Below are positions 1-8,884 of a DNA stretch of 14,031 nt, one piece after another. Position 1 is the first letter of the stretch; the number at the start of each line of letters is the position of its first letter. Source of the DNA: Chitinophagaceae bacterium (GTDB lineage Bacteria; Bacteroidota; Bacteroidia; Chitinophagales; Chitinophagaceae); assembly GCA_947378615.1 (NCBI GenBank), contig CANCKV010000020.1, forward strand, positions 1 to 14,031. The letters run 5' to 3'. The notes below the pieces were generated by a model. The model was not told the origin of the DNA. It worked only from the letters and a program-made list of their open reading frames with translations, and did no database searches. A program made the translations under genes and the position numbers.

Positions 1-2158
1 CAATATATCCTTCATGGCTTTGCAACAACATTTCCCCGATACCGGCAGTACCTCCAAAGTTGCCGTCAATTTGAAATGGCGGGCAGTTGTCCCAAAGATT
101 ATCTAGCGTCCCTTTTGATAACAAAGTCTGCAAAATCTTGTACGATCTATTGCCATCTTTAATACGAGCCCACAGCAAAAGTCGGTGTGCCATAGCCCAA
201 CCCGTGGATTGATCACCCCTATTATTGAGTGTAACACGAGCCGCATCTAACCAAGCCGGGGTATTGTTGTTGATTATTGAACCGGGATATAGACCAACAA
301 GTTGTGAAATATGGCGATGTTGCTTTTCACCAAATTCTCCGTAAAAATTTTCCTCCCGAAATTCCTTTATCTGTCCTGAATAACCCACCTGCACTGGGTC
401 GAGTTTATCTACTTGATTTTTTACAACATCCAGAAATGGAGATTTATATTTTAAAATAGAGGAAGCCTTCAATAAATCAGCATGATTTTCATAAATCATT
501 TGTTGATCGAATGCACAGCCTACGGTTTGATATGCAGTCTTATTAACCCGTTGTTCAGGTGAATAAGAGTATTTGGCAAGGTAGTATTGATTGGAAGGAA
601 CTACTACTTTAGTAAGAAACTTAGACATTCCTTCGAGAGATGGGAGTGTTGTTGCAGTAAGGAACTTTGTATCTCTTGTATAATCATAATAGTCCCAAAA
701 CAATTGCGTAGTAAAACCACCACAACCTGGTCCCCCTACACTGTTGGGAGCGGTTTGAATGCTGTATGCACCGCAACCTGTGGCAACAAACCAACCATTT
801 TCTCCCAATCCCGTGGCATAATGATTGGGGAATTTTGATTTTATATAATCCCCTGCACCTATTTTGGCTTCCTCCATGTAGGCATTGTGATAATCAACAT
901 AAGGCTGAAAAAGTTCTGCAAGATTTGTATTGAAAGAAGGCCAATAGTTCATCTGTACATTGATATTGTGCCAATAGCCTCCCGTCCAAGGGGTATATTC
1001 GTATTGACTCCACCCTCCTTGCAAGTTGGCAGGAAGTGAACCGGAACGTGAACTTGCTATCAGCAGGTATCGCCCATACTGAAAAAATAGTTCCTCCAAA
1101 TAATTGTCACAAATGCCATTTTTATAATTGCTCAGCAACTGGTTGGTGGTGATATTGGGCATTTGGGAATGATTGAGTTGCAGATTTACTCGATTAAAAA
1201 GGCGGGTATAGTCGGCCAAATGGTTTTGATATAATTGTTGATACCCTTTTGAAACTGCATTAGCAATTCGCTCACTCACTTTTTCATGTGGGTGTGGAAA
1301 ACCAGCAAATTTTAATGCAGGCGTTTTTTCTGTGAATACAGTGCTTTTGAGTTGATAATTAGTGCCTACTGCCACTAATATTACTACACTATCGGCATTT
1401 TGAACTGTTATTTTTCCATTGGCACCATTTGTATTATTCTCCGATACCATTTTACCCCCGTAGGGAATAACTTTAAATTGACCCTCAAACAATGTTCCGA
1501 AATACATCATTTTGCCCGATAAGGTTATTAAATCACCATCTGCCACTACTTTACCGGCTCTGCCATCGTTGTCGCCTTCTTTTCTTCCATAATTTTTGAG
1601 GTAAGGAATAGTAGGTCTTATTTTGAAACTGAGACTGCCTTTAGTATCAGCAGTGAGTTTAACTACAAATACATTATCCGGATAACTTGCAAAACATTCC
1701 CTTTTGTAGTTAACATTATTAAAAGTATAAGTTACACCTTGTGTTGCCGTATTCAAGTTCAAGTATCGTCTGTAATTTTTAACTTCCTTATGATTAAAAT
1801 CGAGATACAACTCCGCAAAACCTGTCAATCCTGGTATTCCGTAATTACCTGTATTACATAATGTTTTTTCAGTTATTTGCATACGTTCAGTATCTGTTCG
1901 ACCAAAAACAGACACCCCCATATAACCATTCCCCACTGGGAGTGAAAAGTTTTCCCATTCTCCATCGAAACCCTCCGGCTTGTTTTTTAATTCTTTAACC
2001 CCGCTATTAGGTGCAGGTGAATCATACCAAAGTTCATAGGGTTTCTTTGTTTGTGTAGATTTGGATTCTAATTTAACCTTAGCCTGTCCAAATACTTTAT
2101 TGTGGACACCAACCGTTACACACAAAATCACAGTAATCAATACTGCTTTGCTACTCAT
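1..2158 (-). CDS. GH95 family glycoside hydrolase (alpha-L-fucosidase / alpha-L-galactosidase type), 3' end outside window
   Basis: A single uninterrupted frame of 719 codons runs from the ATG at 2158 to the window edge, as I translated it by hand. Residues 1-24 form a Sec signal peptide (K4, hydrophobic core, cleavage probably near VFG-QA). The mature N-terminus has [11 protein letters not shown] (about 41-51) and [14 protein letters not shown] (about 74-87), typical of GH95. The catalytic domain carries [12 protein letters not shown] (396-407), whose N398 and N400 match the active-site asparagines of the family; E599 in GQIKEF, the likely general acid; [13 protein letters not shown] (614-626); and D698 in [12 protein letters not shown], the likely partner acid of the asparagine. 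Known members invert and release terminal alpha-1,2-linked L-fucose, or L-galactose. Family members usually have about 780-850 residues, so roughly the last tenth is missing. An in-frame ATG at 2185 would lengthen the n-region by nine residues; 2158 gives the more normal signal peptide. The family is near certain; fucose versus L-galactose specificity cannot be read. Confidence 0.93.
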   Translation of the reverse strand, partial: MSSKAVLITVILCVTVGVHNKVFGQAKVKLESKSTQTKKPYELWYDSPAPNSGVKELKNKPEGFDGEWENFSLPVGNGYMGVSVFGRTDTERMQITEKTLCNTGNYGIPGLTGFAELYLDFNHKEVKNYRRYLNLNTATQGVTYTFNNVNYKRECFASYPDNVFVVKLTADTKGSLSFKIRPTIPYLKNYGRKEGDNDGRAGKVVADGDLITLSGKMMYFGTLFEGQFKVIPYGGKMVSENNTNGANGKITVQNADSVVILVAVGTNYQLKSTVFTEKTPALKFAGFPHPHEKVSERIANAVSKGYQQLYQNHLADYTRLFNRVNLQLNHSQMPNITTNQLLSNYKNGICDNYLEELFFQYGRYLLIASSRSGSLPANLQGGWSQYEYTPWTGGYWHNINVQMNYWPSFNTNLAELFQPYVDYHNAYMEEAKIGAGDYIKSKFPNHYATGLGENGWFVATGCGAYSIQTAPNSVGGPGCGGFTTQLFWDYYDYTRDTKFLTATTLPSLEGMSKFLTKVVVPSNQYYLAKYSYSPEQRVNKTAYQTVGCAFDQQMIYENHADLLKASSILKYKSPFLDVVKNQVDKLDPVQVGYSGQIKEFREENFYGEFGEKQHRHISQLVGLYPGSIINNNTPAWLDAARVTLNNRGDQSTGWAMAHRLLLWARIKDGNRSYKILQTLLSKGTLDNLWDNCPPFQIDGNFGGTAGIGEMLLQSHEGYI

Positions 2159-2403
2159 TTTCTTTATTTCAATTTTTAAATCCATATTCTCAGGTGATTG
2201 ATTAACATAAAGCTGTAACTAATTCTCGCTTGGTTTCAACGTCTTTTTTCATTTACGACTAACATTTAGATATATGTTAGGCATGTATTAGCAAAACCTG
2301 ACAAGCGGAGTACATATCTGGTCCAGATTACCACATAACCAATTCTCCTCAACATTCTTTTTCACCATATCTCCCATTCAACCAGTGAAATCCAATAAAA
2401 CAT
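2159..2403. promoter_or_regulatory. Spacer upstream of the GH95 gene with two palindromes
   Basis: This 245-bp spacer separates the esterase stop from the GH95 start and must hold any separate promoter for GH95. It contains a 13-bp odd palindrome ATCTGGTCCAGAT at 2316-2328 (six-base arms around a central T) and an inverted repeat CTAACAT...ATGTTAG at 2259-2280 (seven-base arms, eight-base loop). I found no clean Bacteroidota TTTG / TAnnTTTG promoter pair and no convincing terminator for the esterase. Either palindrome could be an operator, but this rests on symmetry alone. Confidence 0.35.
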
Positions 2404-3714
2404 TTATTTCATATCAAATTGTTTCATAACAAATCGAAGGCAAGTATCCTGTTGCTCCTGAAAAGTCCAATGTCCTGTATTTGGCGCCAAAAAGATTTCT
2501 TTTGGTGCTGTGGCAACATTATAAACAGCAAAAGAAGTTGTTGGCCCACAAGTTTTATCATTAAACCCAAAGGAGAATATGATAGGCTTTTTAAGCTGCC
2601 TTGCAAAATTTATCCCATCGTAATATCTAGTTGTTTGTACAATAGTATCAGTAAGTGCTAATTTGCTATTCTTAAATTGATGTGGCCAACCACCTACTCT
2701 TCCGTGAAGATAGCCTTCCATATCTGTTAAGGCGGGGTGCATAACAACGGAACATTTCACACGTGAATCAATTGCAGATACAGCCAATGAGAGATTCCCA
2801 CCCTGACTGCCGCCCCAAGTTGCAAGATTTACACCGTCAAACTTTTCAAGACCAAAAATAAAATTCACTCCCCGAACACATCCGTTGTACACACGATTGT
2901 AATAATACTTTTCTCTGCTATTGTTATTAAATAATGGATAGCCATCCAATGCCCCTACACGCAGCAATTGATAAACTTCATCCGCCATATCAATCGGAAT
3001 ACCGTGGATTCCAACTTGTAAAGTAATAAAACCCTTTTCCGCAATTTCAATCATGGGCTTATAACTTCTTACCCCTGCACCAGGCAAATAATAGATAGCA
3101 GGGTATTTTCCAGCAGCCTTTGGAATGGCAAGAACACCGAAGAAGCGTGCGGCACCATAAGCACCAGGTTTTCCATTATAATTGTAACTGACGTTATAAA
3201 CGTCCACTTTATCGGTGCTTTTATTAGGCATATAATCCATTTTAGAACAAAGAGGTTCGGCATCCCAACTCTTTTTCTGTTCATTCCAATAGGATACAAA
3301 ATCGTTTGGTAATGGCGTGGACGCTTTTATTGCATTAGGGTCAAAACCAAGCGTGATGAAATTGGAATATTTAATATCATCTACAGTAATGTTTGCATCA
3401 AGTGTTTTGAAGCCAGGTTCTGAAGCTCCTTTGAGCTTAACAAAAGCCACCCCATTCTTAATAGCCATCTTTCCATTAGTTTCTACGGGCATCATCTCCA
3501 TTCCGTAACTATATTGGATTTCACCTTTTTGAATGGTTTCCCCTGCCTTAGTTACATAAATATCTAATCCTACCTCTTCATTGGTCTTATATATCCAGTC
3601 GGAATGATTGGGTTTTAATATGATTTCTACAAACGATTTCTGATTTGTCTTTTGCCCCCAAATGGATAAAGACATCAAAATAAAAATGGGAAGAACAAAA
3701 AGTTTATTACGCAT
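2404..3714 (-). CDS. Secreted CE7/AXE1-type acetyl (xylan) esterase
   Basis: The 436-residue product has a signal peptide (1-20, cleavage after IWG before Q21). Residues 22-125 are a beta-rich N-terminal domain, followed by an alpha/beta-hydrolase of the acetyl xylan esterase / cephalosporin C deacetylase family (CE7, AXE1). The triad is visible: Ser303 in the nucleophile elbow GGSQGG (301-306), Asp386 in GFNDKTCGPTT, and His415 in NTGHW. RGVNFIFGLEKFDGVNLATWGGSQGG and SVVMHPALTDMEGY around it are also typical of the family. Such enzymes remove acetyl esters from xylo-oligosaccharides and related small acetylated sugars, and this one would act in the periplasm or at the surface. It lies 245 bp upstream of the GH95 gene on the same strand, which suggests deacetylation of a substrate that GH95 then trims. 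The heptamer array at 3777-3825 lies 62 bp upstream of the ATG. The family is secure; the natural acetylated substrate is unknown. Confidence 0.9.
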   Translation of the reverse strand: MRNKLFVLPIFILMSLSIWGQKTNQKSFVEIILKPNHSDWIYKTNEEVGLDIYVTKAGETIQKGEIQYSYGMEMMPVETNGKMAIKNGVAFVKLKGASEPGFKTLDANITVDDIKYSNFITLGFDPNAIKASTPLPNDFVSYWNEQKKSWDAEPLCSKMDYMPNKSTDKVDVYNVSYNYNGKPGAYGAARFFGVLAIPKAAGKYPAIYYLPGAGVRSYKPMIEIAEKGFITLQVGIHGIPIDMADEVYQLLRVGALDGYPLFNNNSREKYYYNRVYNGCVRGVNFIFGLEKFDGVNLATWGGSQGGNLSLAVSAIDSRVKCSVVMHPALTDMEGYLHGRVGGWPHQFKNSKLALTDTIVQTTRYYDGINFARQLKKPIIFSFGFNDKTCGPTTSFAVYNVATAPKEIFLAPNTGHWTFQEQQDTCLRFVMKQFDMK

Positions 3715-3776
3715 AATTCAAATTTTTAAGATTAATAATTTTATTGAAGTTAAGTAAATATGATTTTGGCATTAAG

Positions 3777-3825
3777 TTGTAGATATTAAGTTGTACGTTT
3801 TACGTTATAAGTTGTACGTTTCAAG
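3777..3825 (-). repeat. Heptanucleotide repeat array A, upstream of the esterase gene
   Basis: Seven consecutive 7-nt units fill 49 bp exactly. On the plus strand they are variants of TTGTACG and TTTTAAG; on the minus strand the family reads ACGTACA / ACTTAAA. Three of the seven begin TTGTA. The array ends 62 bp upstream of the esterase ATG (3714). The same family occurs in arrays at 8767-8801 and, inverted, at 8975-9016. Confidence 0.75.
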
Positions 3826-3895
3826 TTTGCTGATTTGTGAAAAAAATTGATGAAGGTAGAATCTGATTGTATTTCTATTGTAAAGATTAATCATC

Positions 3896-3936
3896 TATCA
3901 AAATTGTCCTGATTCTAATTTGATTCAATTTTGATA
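3896..3936. repeat. Perfect 11-bp inverted repeat (stem-loop)
   Basis: TATCAAAATTG (3896-3906) and its exact reverse complement CAATTTTGATA (3926-3936) flank a 19-nt loop. The stem is AT-rich and has no following T-run, and it lies about 570 bp beyond the upstream gene's stop. It therefore does not look like that gene's terminator. It could be an RNA hairpin or a protein site; the sequence does not decide. Confidence 0.5.
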
Positions 3937-4028
3937 ATGAGGAATAGTCACTTCTTATCACGGCTACGCCACTCTCACTCACATTATCAATGCTTTGTTG
4001 AGATGTACTATTTTGACTAGACAATCTA

Positions 4029-4343
4029 AAACTGATAGATGTCGTTATTAAACTGATACCAATCGCTCATTAATTGATGAGTATCGTTATTAATCTAATC
4101 CATATCGTTCTTCATCTGATAGGTGTAGTTTTCAATCTGAAGGGTGTAGTTATCTTGCAGAGCCTACTAATTCTCCTACGGAAAGGGGTAATTATGTCCC
4201 GAAGGCATCTAATTGTCCTAAAATGACTACTAATTTTCCTACAGAGCCATGTATTTATTCTGTTCTACCTACTAATTCTCTCAAAATGCCTTATAATTAT
4301 TCTAAAAAGCCTACTAATTCTGTCAAAAAGACCTATTGTTATC
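4029..4343. repeat. Degenerate tandem array, 15 units of exactly 21 bp
   Basis: Read in 21-base steps from 4029, the region aligns without any insertion or deletion for fifteen units. Units 1-6 (4029-4154) share CTGATAGGT followed by a TCGTTATT-like end. Units 7-15 (4155-4343) share a CCTACTAATTCTC-like core, clearest in units 7, 10, 12 and 14. The two blocks stay in phase across the junction: units 6 and 7 still match at nine of 21 positions. The units are unequal and there are no unique spacers, so this is not a CRISPR array. Several frames hold stops in most units, and the most open minus-strand frame is interrupted and lacks an ATG, so it does not code for protein now. Weak similarity may continue one unit beyond 4343. 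Confidence 0.75.
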
Positions 4344-4504
4344 GTTCTTATTGGTTACGGATAATTACTAAATGATTGGCTTAAAGTACTAATCAAGGCA
4401 ACCTTATTAAAGAGCTTTATTGCCGATGCAATTTCATGATTAAGCTTAACATAGATTATACAATTGAACTCTACTTCATTAGATAAAACACAATTCTTAT
4501 TTCC

Positions 4505-7500
4505 TTATTCTACCATTAATCTTCTCACTTTATTTACTATTTTATCATTCCTTATCAAAACATAATAAACACCTTTTGGCAAACCATCTAATTTGACAAT
4601 TGGATTACTTGCATCATTAAATGAAATATCTCTTACTACTTTACCCATGCCATTTATTATTTCTACCTTATTGATACCTACCCCATTTATCCTGACGGCA
4701 TTCTTTGCAGGATTGGGTGACAAAGAGTAAGCGAATGGCTTATCATTTAGTAGAGAAACAGTTTTACTAAAAAGGATTTCTCCATCCGATTTAACAACCT
4801 TGATAATATAGTAATCAATGACATCCATTTCGGTAGAATCAATTACCGAATATTCCTTTTCAGAAGTAGGTTTAATAGTGGCAATGGAAGAATAATGAAT
4901 TGCATCCTTACTCTTTTGAATTTCAAAATGGTCAATGCCAATTTCATTGGCTACCGACCAATTGATTCTTGGCCATCCTGCTACCCAATTAGCCGTTATA
5001 TTATTCAGAATGAGGGGCAATAAAGTATCTGAAACCTTCGCATTAATACTTGCCACCTTATTGTCTAAAGTAGAAACGGTAATAGTGGCATTACCCAACC
5101 CATTTGCGGTAACGAGTCCCAATGAATTGACTGTAACTACGGTTGTATCACTACTTTTCCAATTGAATATTTGCAGTGTGGCATTTGATGGAATGGTAGT
5201 GGCAACGAGTGTGACCGTATCTTTTGGATGCAATGAAAGAGTTGAAGGAGTGACTGAAATTCCGGTGGCAGGAATATCTGTCAATTGTAATATATCTAAA
5301 CTGTCTTTTCCAGGAAGTAAAGCAAAGTAACCGGGCTGCGTTAAGAAACCGGCAATGGTATCCACACAATTAATGATTGTTGAACTATCAATCGCCACTA
5401 CAATAGCAAGTCCTTTTGGATTGACATTAGTGGTAATAGAAACAGGAGTCAAGGCATTGTATAGGCTTGTTTTATTAGTGATTGCCGCCCCTAATTTGCC
5501 TCCACTTCCATATAAAGTGATGGTTGAACCCATTGAATTTTGGCGGGTAAGCGTGATAGAAGAAGTGGTAATATTCAGACAATAAGCGGTAGGTGTAGTT
5601 ACAGTGTAATATTCATAAGGCATTCTGAAAAATACCTTATTGACATAATTGAATTTACCTGCAAACAATTTCAACTTGAAATTGATGGATTCATCCCGAT
5701 ACAATGCTCCATTGAAACAAGTGGGAGGTCCGGAGAAAGTTGCCATTGTTATCACCCCACTTGAATCGGCAATGGTGCTGTAGGATTGCCAATATTTAGT
5801 ATTTTTTCCAAAATAAACCCTTGTCTTATTAATAGTATCCCAAACCATTGTGCTCCAATTGTAAATTACAGGCTCCACTATTGCCTTAGCATACGGAGTA
5901 AATGAAATGGAGGAATTAGATAAATAACTTGATGGTAAAACAGACTGATTCCTGCCAAACACCCTACATTCAGAAAAAGCTATTGTACGACCATAAACCC
6001 GAATATATTTATAACCGAGGGTATCGATGCCATACAAATCGTAAGTGTTTGGTGCCATTGGAACCACCACTGTACCTACCGCTTTTATCAATGATTGATA
6101 GTAGGCAAAGGGTTTGCTGCCTTGACCACCCAAGATATTATAGGTTGCAAAAGTGGAGTCGTTAGAAACCCATACTTCAAACAAACGTCTTGCCTCTGGG
6201 TTGTTGAGATTGGAATCAGGTACTAATTGTAATTTTTCTATGGAAATTGGATTCGGAAAAGACAATTGCACCCAAGAACCTATACCGACAGATGGTCGCC
6301 AACTTGTACCCATCTTGCCGTCATTGATGTTGGCACCCAAATATCTTGTGCTAAGTTTAGAAGAAGATGTTACTTTGGCTATAGAGGCGATGTTGGCACC
6401 ATTCCCAAATTCATTTAACAAATGAGTATAATTAGGTTGCAACCCTGCATTATTAACGATGGTCAAGGCATTGCCACTCCAAGGCAGAGTACTTGTAAAC
6501 TTTACACCAAAACCACCAATATTGGCATAATTACTGTCAAAAACATTTGTTGCATACCAACTTGGAGGCCAAGTACTCGTAACTGACTCTCCATAAGCCC
6601 TTGAATTACTATTTCCACATTCAGCAATATTATTTTTCCATGTATTATTATAGCCATTTGCACCATCCTGATAAATCATCGTTTCCAATACATCATTCTT
6701 TCCACCTGCACGTACATAATTATATTTAGCATTGGATGATTGCACACCATACATATAAACACCGGCAACAATATCGCCCATTCCAAAACCATATTTTGCA
6801 GCCGTGCCAAAATCTGAAACCCTGTTATATAAAATATTGGTATTGCCACTATACATTGGATTGGCGAGATTGTGGAGAGAATCGGGGTTGTATCGTTGAT
6901 TGATACCAAAATAAGCCACATCAGCCACATCGTTATGGAGGACATTTAGATTTTTGGTAATATTGGCATATATGCCTGATGACTGATAAAAGTCTGTACC
7001 AATTGCCCGAATCACATTGTTGTTGATATTGATGTTATTACAGATACTTGAGTTGAAAGCATCATTAACACCATGACCAACAATTACAGCCGCTGCGGTA
7101 AGGTCATGAAAAACATTCCCTTCAATGACTATATTGCTGTCATTGCTTGTCAAATAAATTCCTGCACCGGACAGATGTTCAAACCGACAATCCTTAATAG
7201 TAATATCATTGGCGTATTTCAGAATCAACTGCCCCTCAATAGCCGTATAATCGCTGTATAAATCTGCTTGACTAAAGCCCATGGTTTTAGTTAAATACCC
7301 ATTCCAATTACCATATTTGAATGCGACACCCTGAAATTGAATGTTCTGAACGTTTGCATTATTCTTTCCAATAACAGTTATCAAAGTATCCACTTTTGGA
7401 GCGACTATGGTTGCTGTTTTCAAATCTTCTCCCGGCTGTGGGTAATAATATACCTGACTTGTAGTTCGGTTCAAATAAAATTCGCCAGGCTCATCTAATT

Positions 7501-8749
7501 CCTCAAAGGCATTCCATACTTGTATTTGCTTTTGTGGATTATAGAGATAACGTGCAGTCCAATTACTAAACAGGGGTTGTCCCATAAGTATAATTGATTC
7601 GCTGTCATTTATGGGTTTGATGGCTTTACATGGCATCTCGATATGCTTAAAAACGCCTTGTTGGAATATCCGAACATCAGAGATATTGCTGTAGTTTTTG
7701 ATGTCTGCCGACTTTACAATGTAGCCATCGCCTGCACCAATATAGGGGGAATTGGGTTGGGTATAGGATTTGGGAAACACAGTAATAAAATCACTCTTCG
7801 CCTGCCTTGCCCTTCTACCATTTATCCATATATATCTAAAATTTTTGGCAAATCCTGCACTTATAGGCACGTTAGCCACATAATAATTCTGACCAGTCAC
7901 TTTTGTCCATCCTGTAATCTGCTTTCCACCAGAAATGATTGGTTTTTCATTGTTGAATGCTTGGTAGATAACATTGTATCCGTTGCATCCTCCATCTGTA
8001 TTGGTGAAATTCAACGTACTATCTAATAAATATTCACCGCCTCTTAGATTTACGATGATGTCCGAACCCATCAAGGGTATCATTTTACGCAAGGTGTCAC
8101 GAACCTTTACAATCGTTGCATAAGGATTGGCGATAGTACCTACATTATTATTATTGTTATTGCCATTGATAGGGTCAACATAAAATGTGACGGGAGGGCC
8201 GTAGCGATAGATATGACCCGTTACTGAAACGGTGGCGTTAGTTTGGGTAATGTTGTTGTTATAAACACTTGAAAAAGTGGAATCAATAATTAGAGTGCCC
8301 GCAATTGTGGAATTGGAACCTTTCGCCAAATTTAATTGTATTGCATCAGTTGCCGCCTGCCCCATATTCAATAATAAAACACTGCCAATTTGTATGGATA
8401 GTCCAACGGAGACCGTCAAATTACTTGATGCCCCTGTTTGTGCTTGCAGGGAGACAGAGGCATTATTAATCAAATTAATTTGTCGAAAAGTAGTGCCACC
8501 CGAAGGAACAGCAATCACATTGATTGGTCCGATTCCATAAGAACCGTCAATATTGTTACCATTAAACGTAATAATATCAGTAGTAGCAGGGATTGCACCC
8601 CGACTCCAATTATTGATATTGCCCCATTCGCCATTTGTTCCTCCTTTCCATTGATTGACAGTTTGTGCATTTATAGTGGTTGTATAAATTGCACAAAGAA
8701 TCAGTAACAATGATTTAAGAGAGGCACATTTATGTAAAAAATATTTCAT
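4505..8749 (-). CDS. Giant T9SS-secreted parallel beta-helix protein (GH141-like core) with discoidin, Big2 and FN3 domains
   Basis: The 1414-residue product is complete. Domain order: signal peptide 1-28 (cleavage INA-QT); a beta-rich surface module 33-185 opening with the W-x-G...W...NW pattern (W34, W42, W48); a right-handed parallel beta-helix 188-770, starting FYVDPINGN with GGEYLL (237-242) and WNAFEELDEPGEFYLNRTT (412-430), wording typical of GH141-type and related beta-helix proteins; an F5/8 type C (discoidin, CBM32-like) domain about 787-935; a beta-rich domain 940-1157 that I do not firmly recognise; Big2 1161-1240; an FN3-like domain 1250-1335; a T9SS type A sorting domain 1338-1414 (SLSPNPAKN, then GLPKGVYYVLI). 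It should be exported by Sec, cross the outer membrane by T9SS and stay on the surface or be released. GH141 includes an alpha-L-fucosidase, which would suit the GH95 neighbour, but I cannot assign catalytic residues. It could be a binding protein. The ATG at 8749 directly precedes the signal peptide. Confidence 0.88.
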   Translation of the reverse strand: MKYFLHKCASLKSLLLILCAIYTTTINAQTVNQWKGGTNGEWGNINNWSRGAIPATTDIITFNGNNIDGSYGIGPINVIAVPSGGTTFRQINLINNASVSLQAQTGASSNLTVSVGLSIQIGSVLLLNMGQAATDAIQLNLAKGSNSTIAGTLIIDSTFSSVYNNNITQTNATVSVTGHIYRYGPPVTFYVDPINGNNNNNNVGTIANPYATIVKVRDTLRKMIPLMGSDIIVNLRGGEYLLDSTLNFTNTDGGCNGYNVIYQAFNNEKPIISGGKQITGWTKVTGQNYYVANVPISAGFAKNFRYIWINGRRARQAKSDFITVFPKSYTQPNSPYIGAGDGYIVKSADIKNYSNISDVRIFQQGVFKHIEMPCKAIKPINDSESIILMGQPLFSNWTARYLYNPQKQIQVWNAFEELDEPGEFYLNRTTSQVYYYPQPGEDLKTATIVAPKVDTLITVIGKNNANVQNIQFQGVAFKYGNWNGYLTKTMGFSQADLYSDYTAIEGQLILKYANDITIKDCRFEHLSGAGIYLTSNDSNIVIEGNVFHDLTAAAVIVGHGVNDAFNSSICNNININNNVIRAIGTDFYQSSGIYANITKNLNVLHNDVADVAYFGINQRYNPDSLHNLANPMYSGNTNILYNRVSDFGTAAKYGFGMGDIVAGVYMYGVQSSNAKYNYVRAGGKNDVLETMIYQDGANGYNNTWKNNIAECGNSNSRAYGESVTSTWPPSWYATNVFDSNYANIGGFGVKFTSTLPWSGNALTIVNNAGLQPNYTHLLNEFGNGANIASIAKVTSSSKLSTRYLGANINDGKMGTSWRPSVGIGSWVQLSFPNPISIEKLQLVPDSNLNNPEARRLFEVWVSNDSTFATYNILGGQGSKPFAYYQSLIKAVGTVVVPMAPNTYDLYGIDTLGYKYIRVYGRTIAFSECRVFGRNQSVLPSSYLSNSSISFTPYAKAIVEPVIYNWSTMVWDTINKTRVYFGKNTKYWQSYSTIADSSGVITMATFSGPPTCFNGALYRDESINFKLKLFAGKFNYVNKVFFRMPYEYYTVTTPTAYCLNITTSSITLTRQNSMGSTITLYGSGGKLGAAITNKTSLYNALTPVSITTNVNPKGLAIVVAIDSSTIINCVDTIAGFLTQPGYFALLPGKDSLDILQLTDIPATGISVTPSTLSLHPKDTVTLVATTIPSNATLQIFNWKSSDTTVVTVNSLGLVTANGLGNATITVSTLDNKVASINAKVSDTLLPLILNNITANWVAGWPRINWSVANEIGIDHFEIQKSKDAIHYSSIATIKPTSEKEYSVIDSTEMDVIDYYIIKVVKSDGEILFSKTVSLLNDKPFAYSLSPNPAKNAVRINGVGINKVEIINGMGKVVRDISFNDASNPIVKLDGLPKGVYYVLIRNDKIVNKVRRLMVE

Positions 8750-8766
8750 TAAAAAAGTTTATAGAG

Positions 8767-8801
8767 TTATACGTTTTAAGTTGTACGTTTTAAGTTGTAC
8801 G
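8767..8801 (-). repeat. Heptanucleotide repeat array B, 17 bp upstream of a start codon
   Basis: Five 7-nt units alternate between TTGTACG-like and TTTTAAG forms, giving an apparent 14-bp period. The unit TTGTACG occurs twice and a TTATACG variant once. The array is the same family and orientation as array A at 3777-3825. At this distance from the ATG at 8749 it would lie in the 5' untranslated region or overlap the core promoter. Confidence 0.75.
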
Positions 8802-8884
8802 TAAAGACGAATTGAAACTAAAGACTACATCTTATTTTTTTACTTAATCCTGACTGATGTGATAAAAATTCGTTTAATATTCAT

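Larger units (their letters stand above)
3715..4504. other. Long intergenic region (790 bp), no protein gene seen
   Basis: No ORF here has a credible start, length and composition. The longest start-to-stop frame I checked, 3850-3912 on the plus strand, encodes only 20 residues with no recognisable feature. The region instead holds a heptamer array (3777-3825), a stem-loop (3896-3936) and a 315-bp array of 21-bp units (4029-4343), listed separately. It includes the upstream region of the esterase and the 3' flank of the 1414-residue protein. I found no clear rho-independent terminator after 4505, and 4344-4504 holds nothing I can name. Confidence 0.7.

Noticed and set aside
2183..2185. Upstream in-frame ATG as GH95 start
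   Set aside because: It would add nine mostly charged residues before a normal signal peptide. It is possible, but less likely than 2158, which follows an A-rich stretch.
3850..3912. Short plus-strand ORF of 20 residues
   Set aside because: No ribosome-binding signal, no recognisable motif, and a length expected by chance in AT-rich intergenic DNA.
4029..4343. CRISPR array or present-day heptapeptide-coding gene
   Set aside because: Units are contiguous, diverged and without unique spacers, so it is not CRISPR. The frames contain stops in many units; the best minus-strand frame has an internal TAG and no ATG, so it is not a working gene.
8140..8166. Asparagine-coding triplet run (residues 197-202 of the 1414-residue protein) as a phase-variation tract
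   Set aside because: The run is only six codons and interrupted, and slippage by whole triplets would not change the frame.
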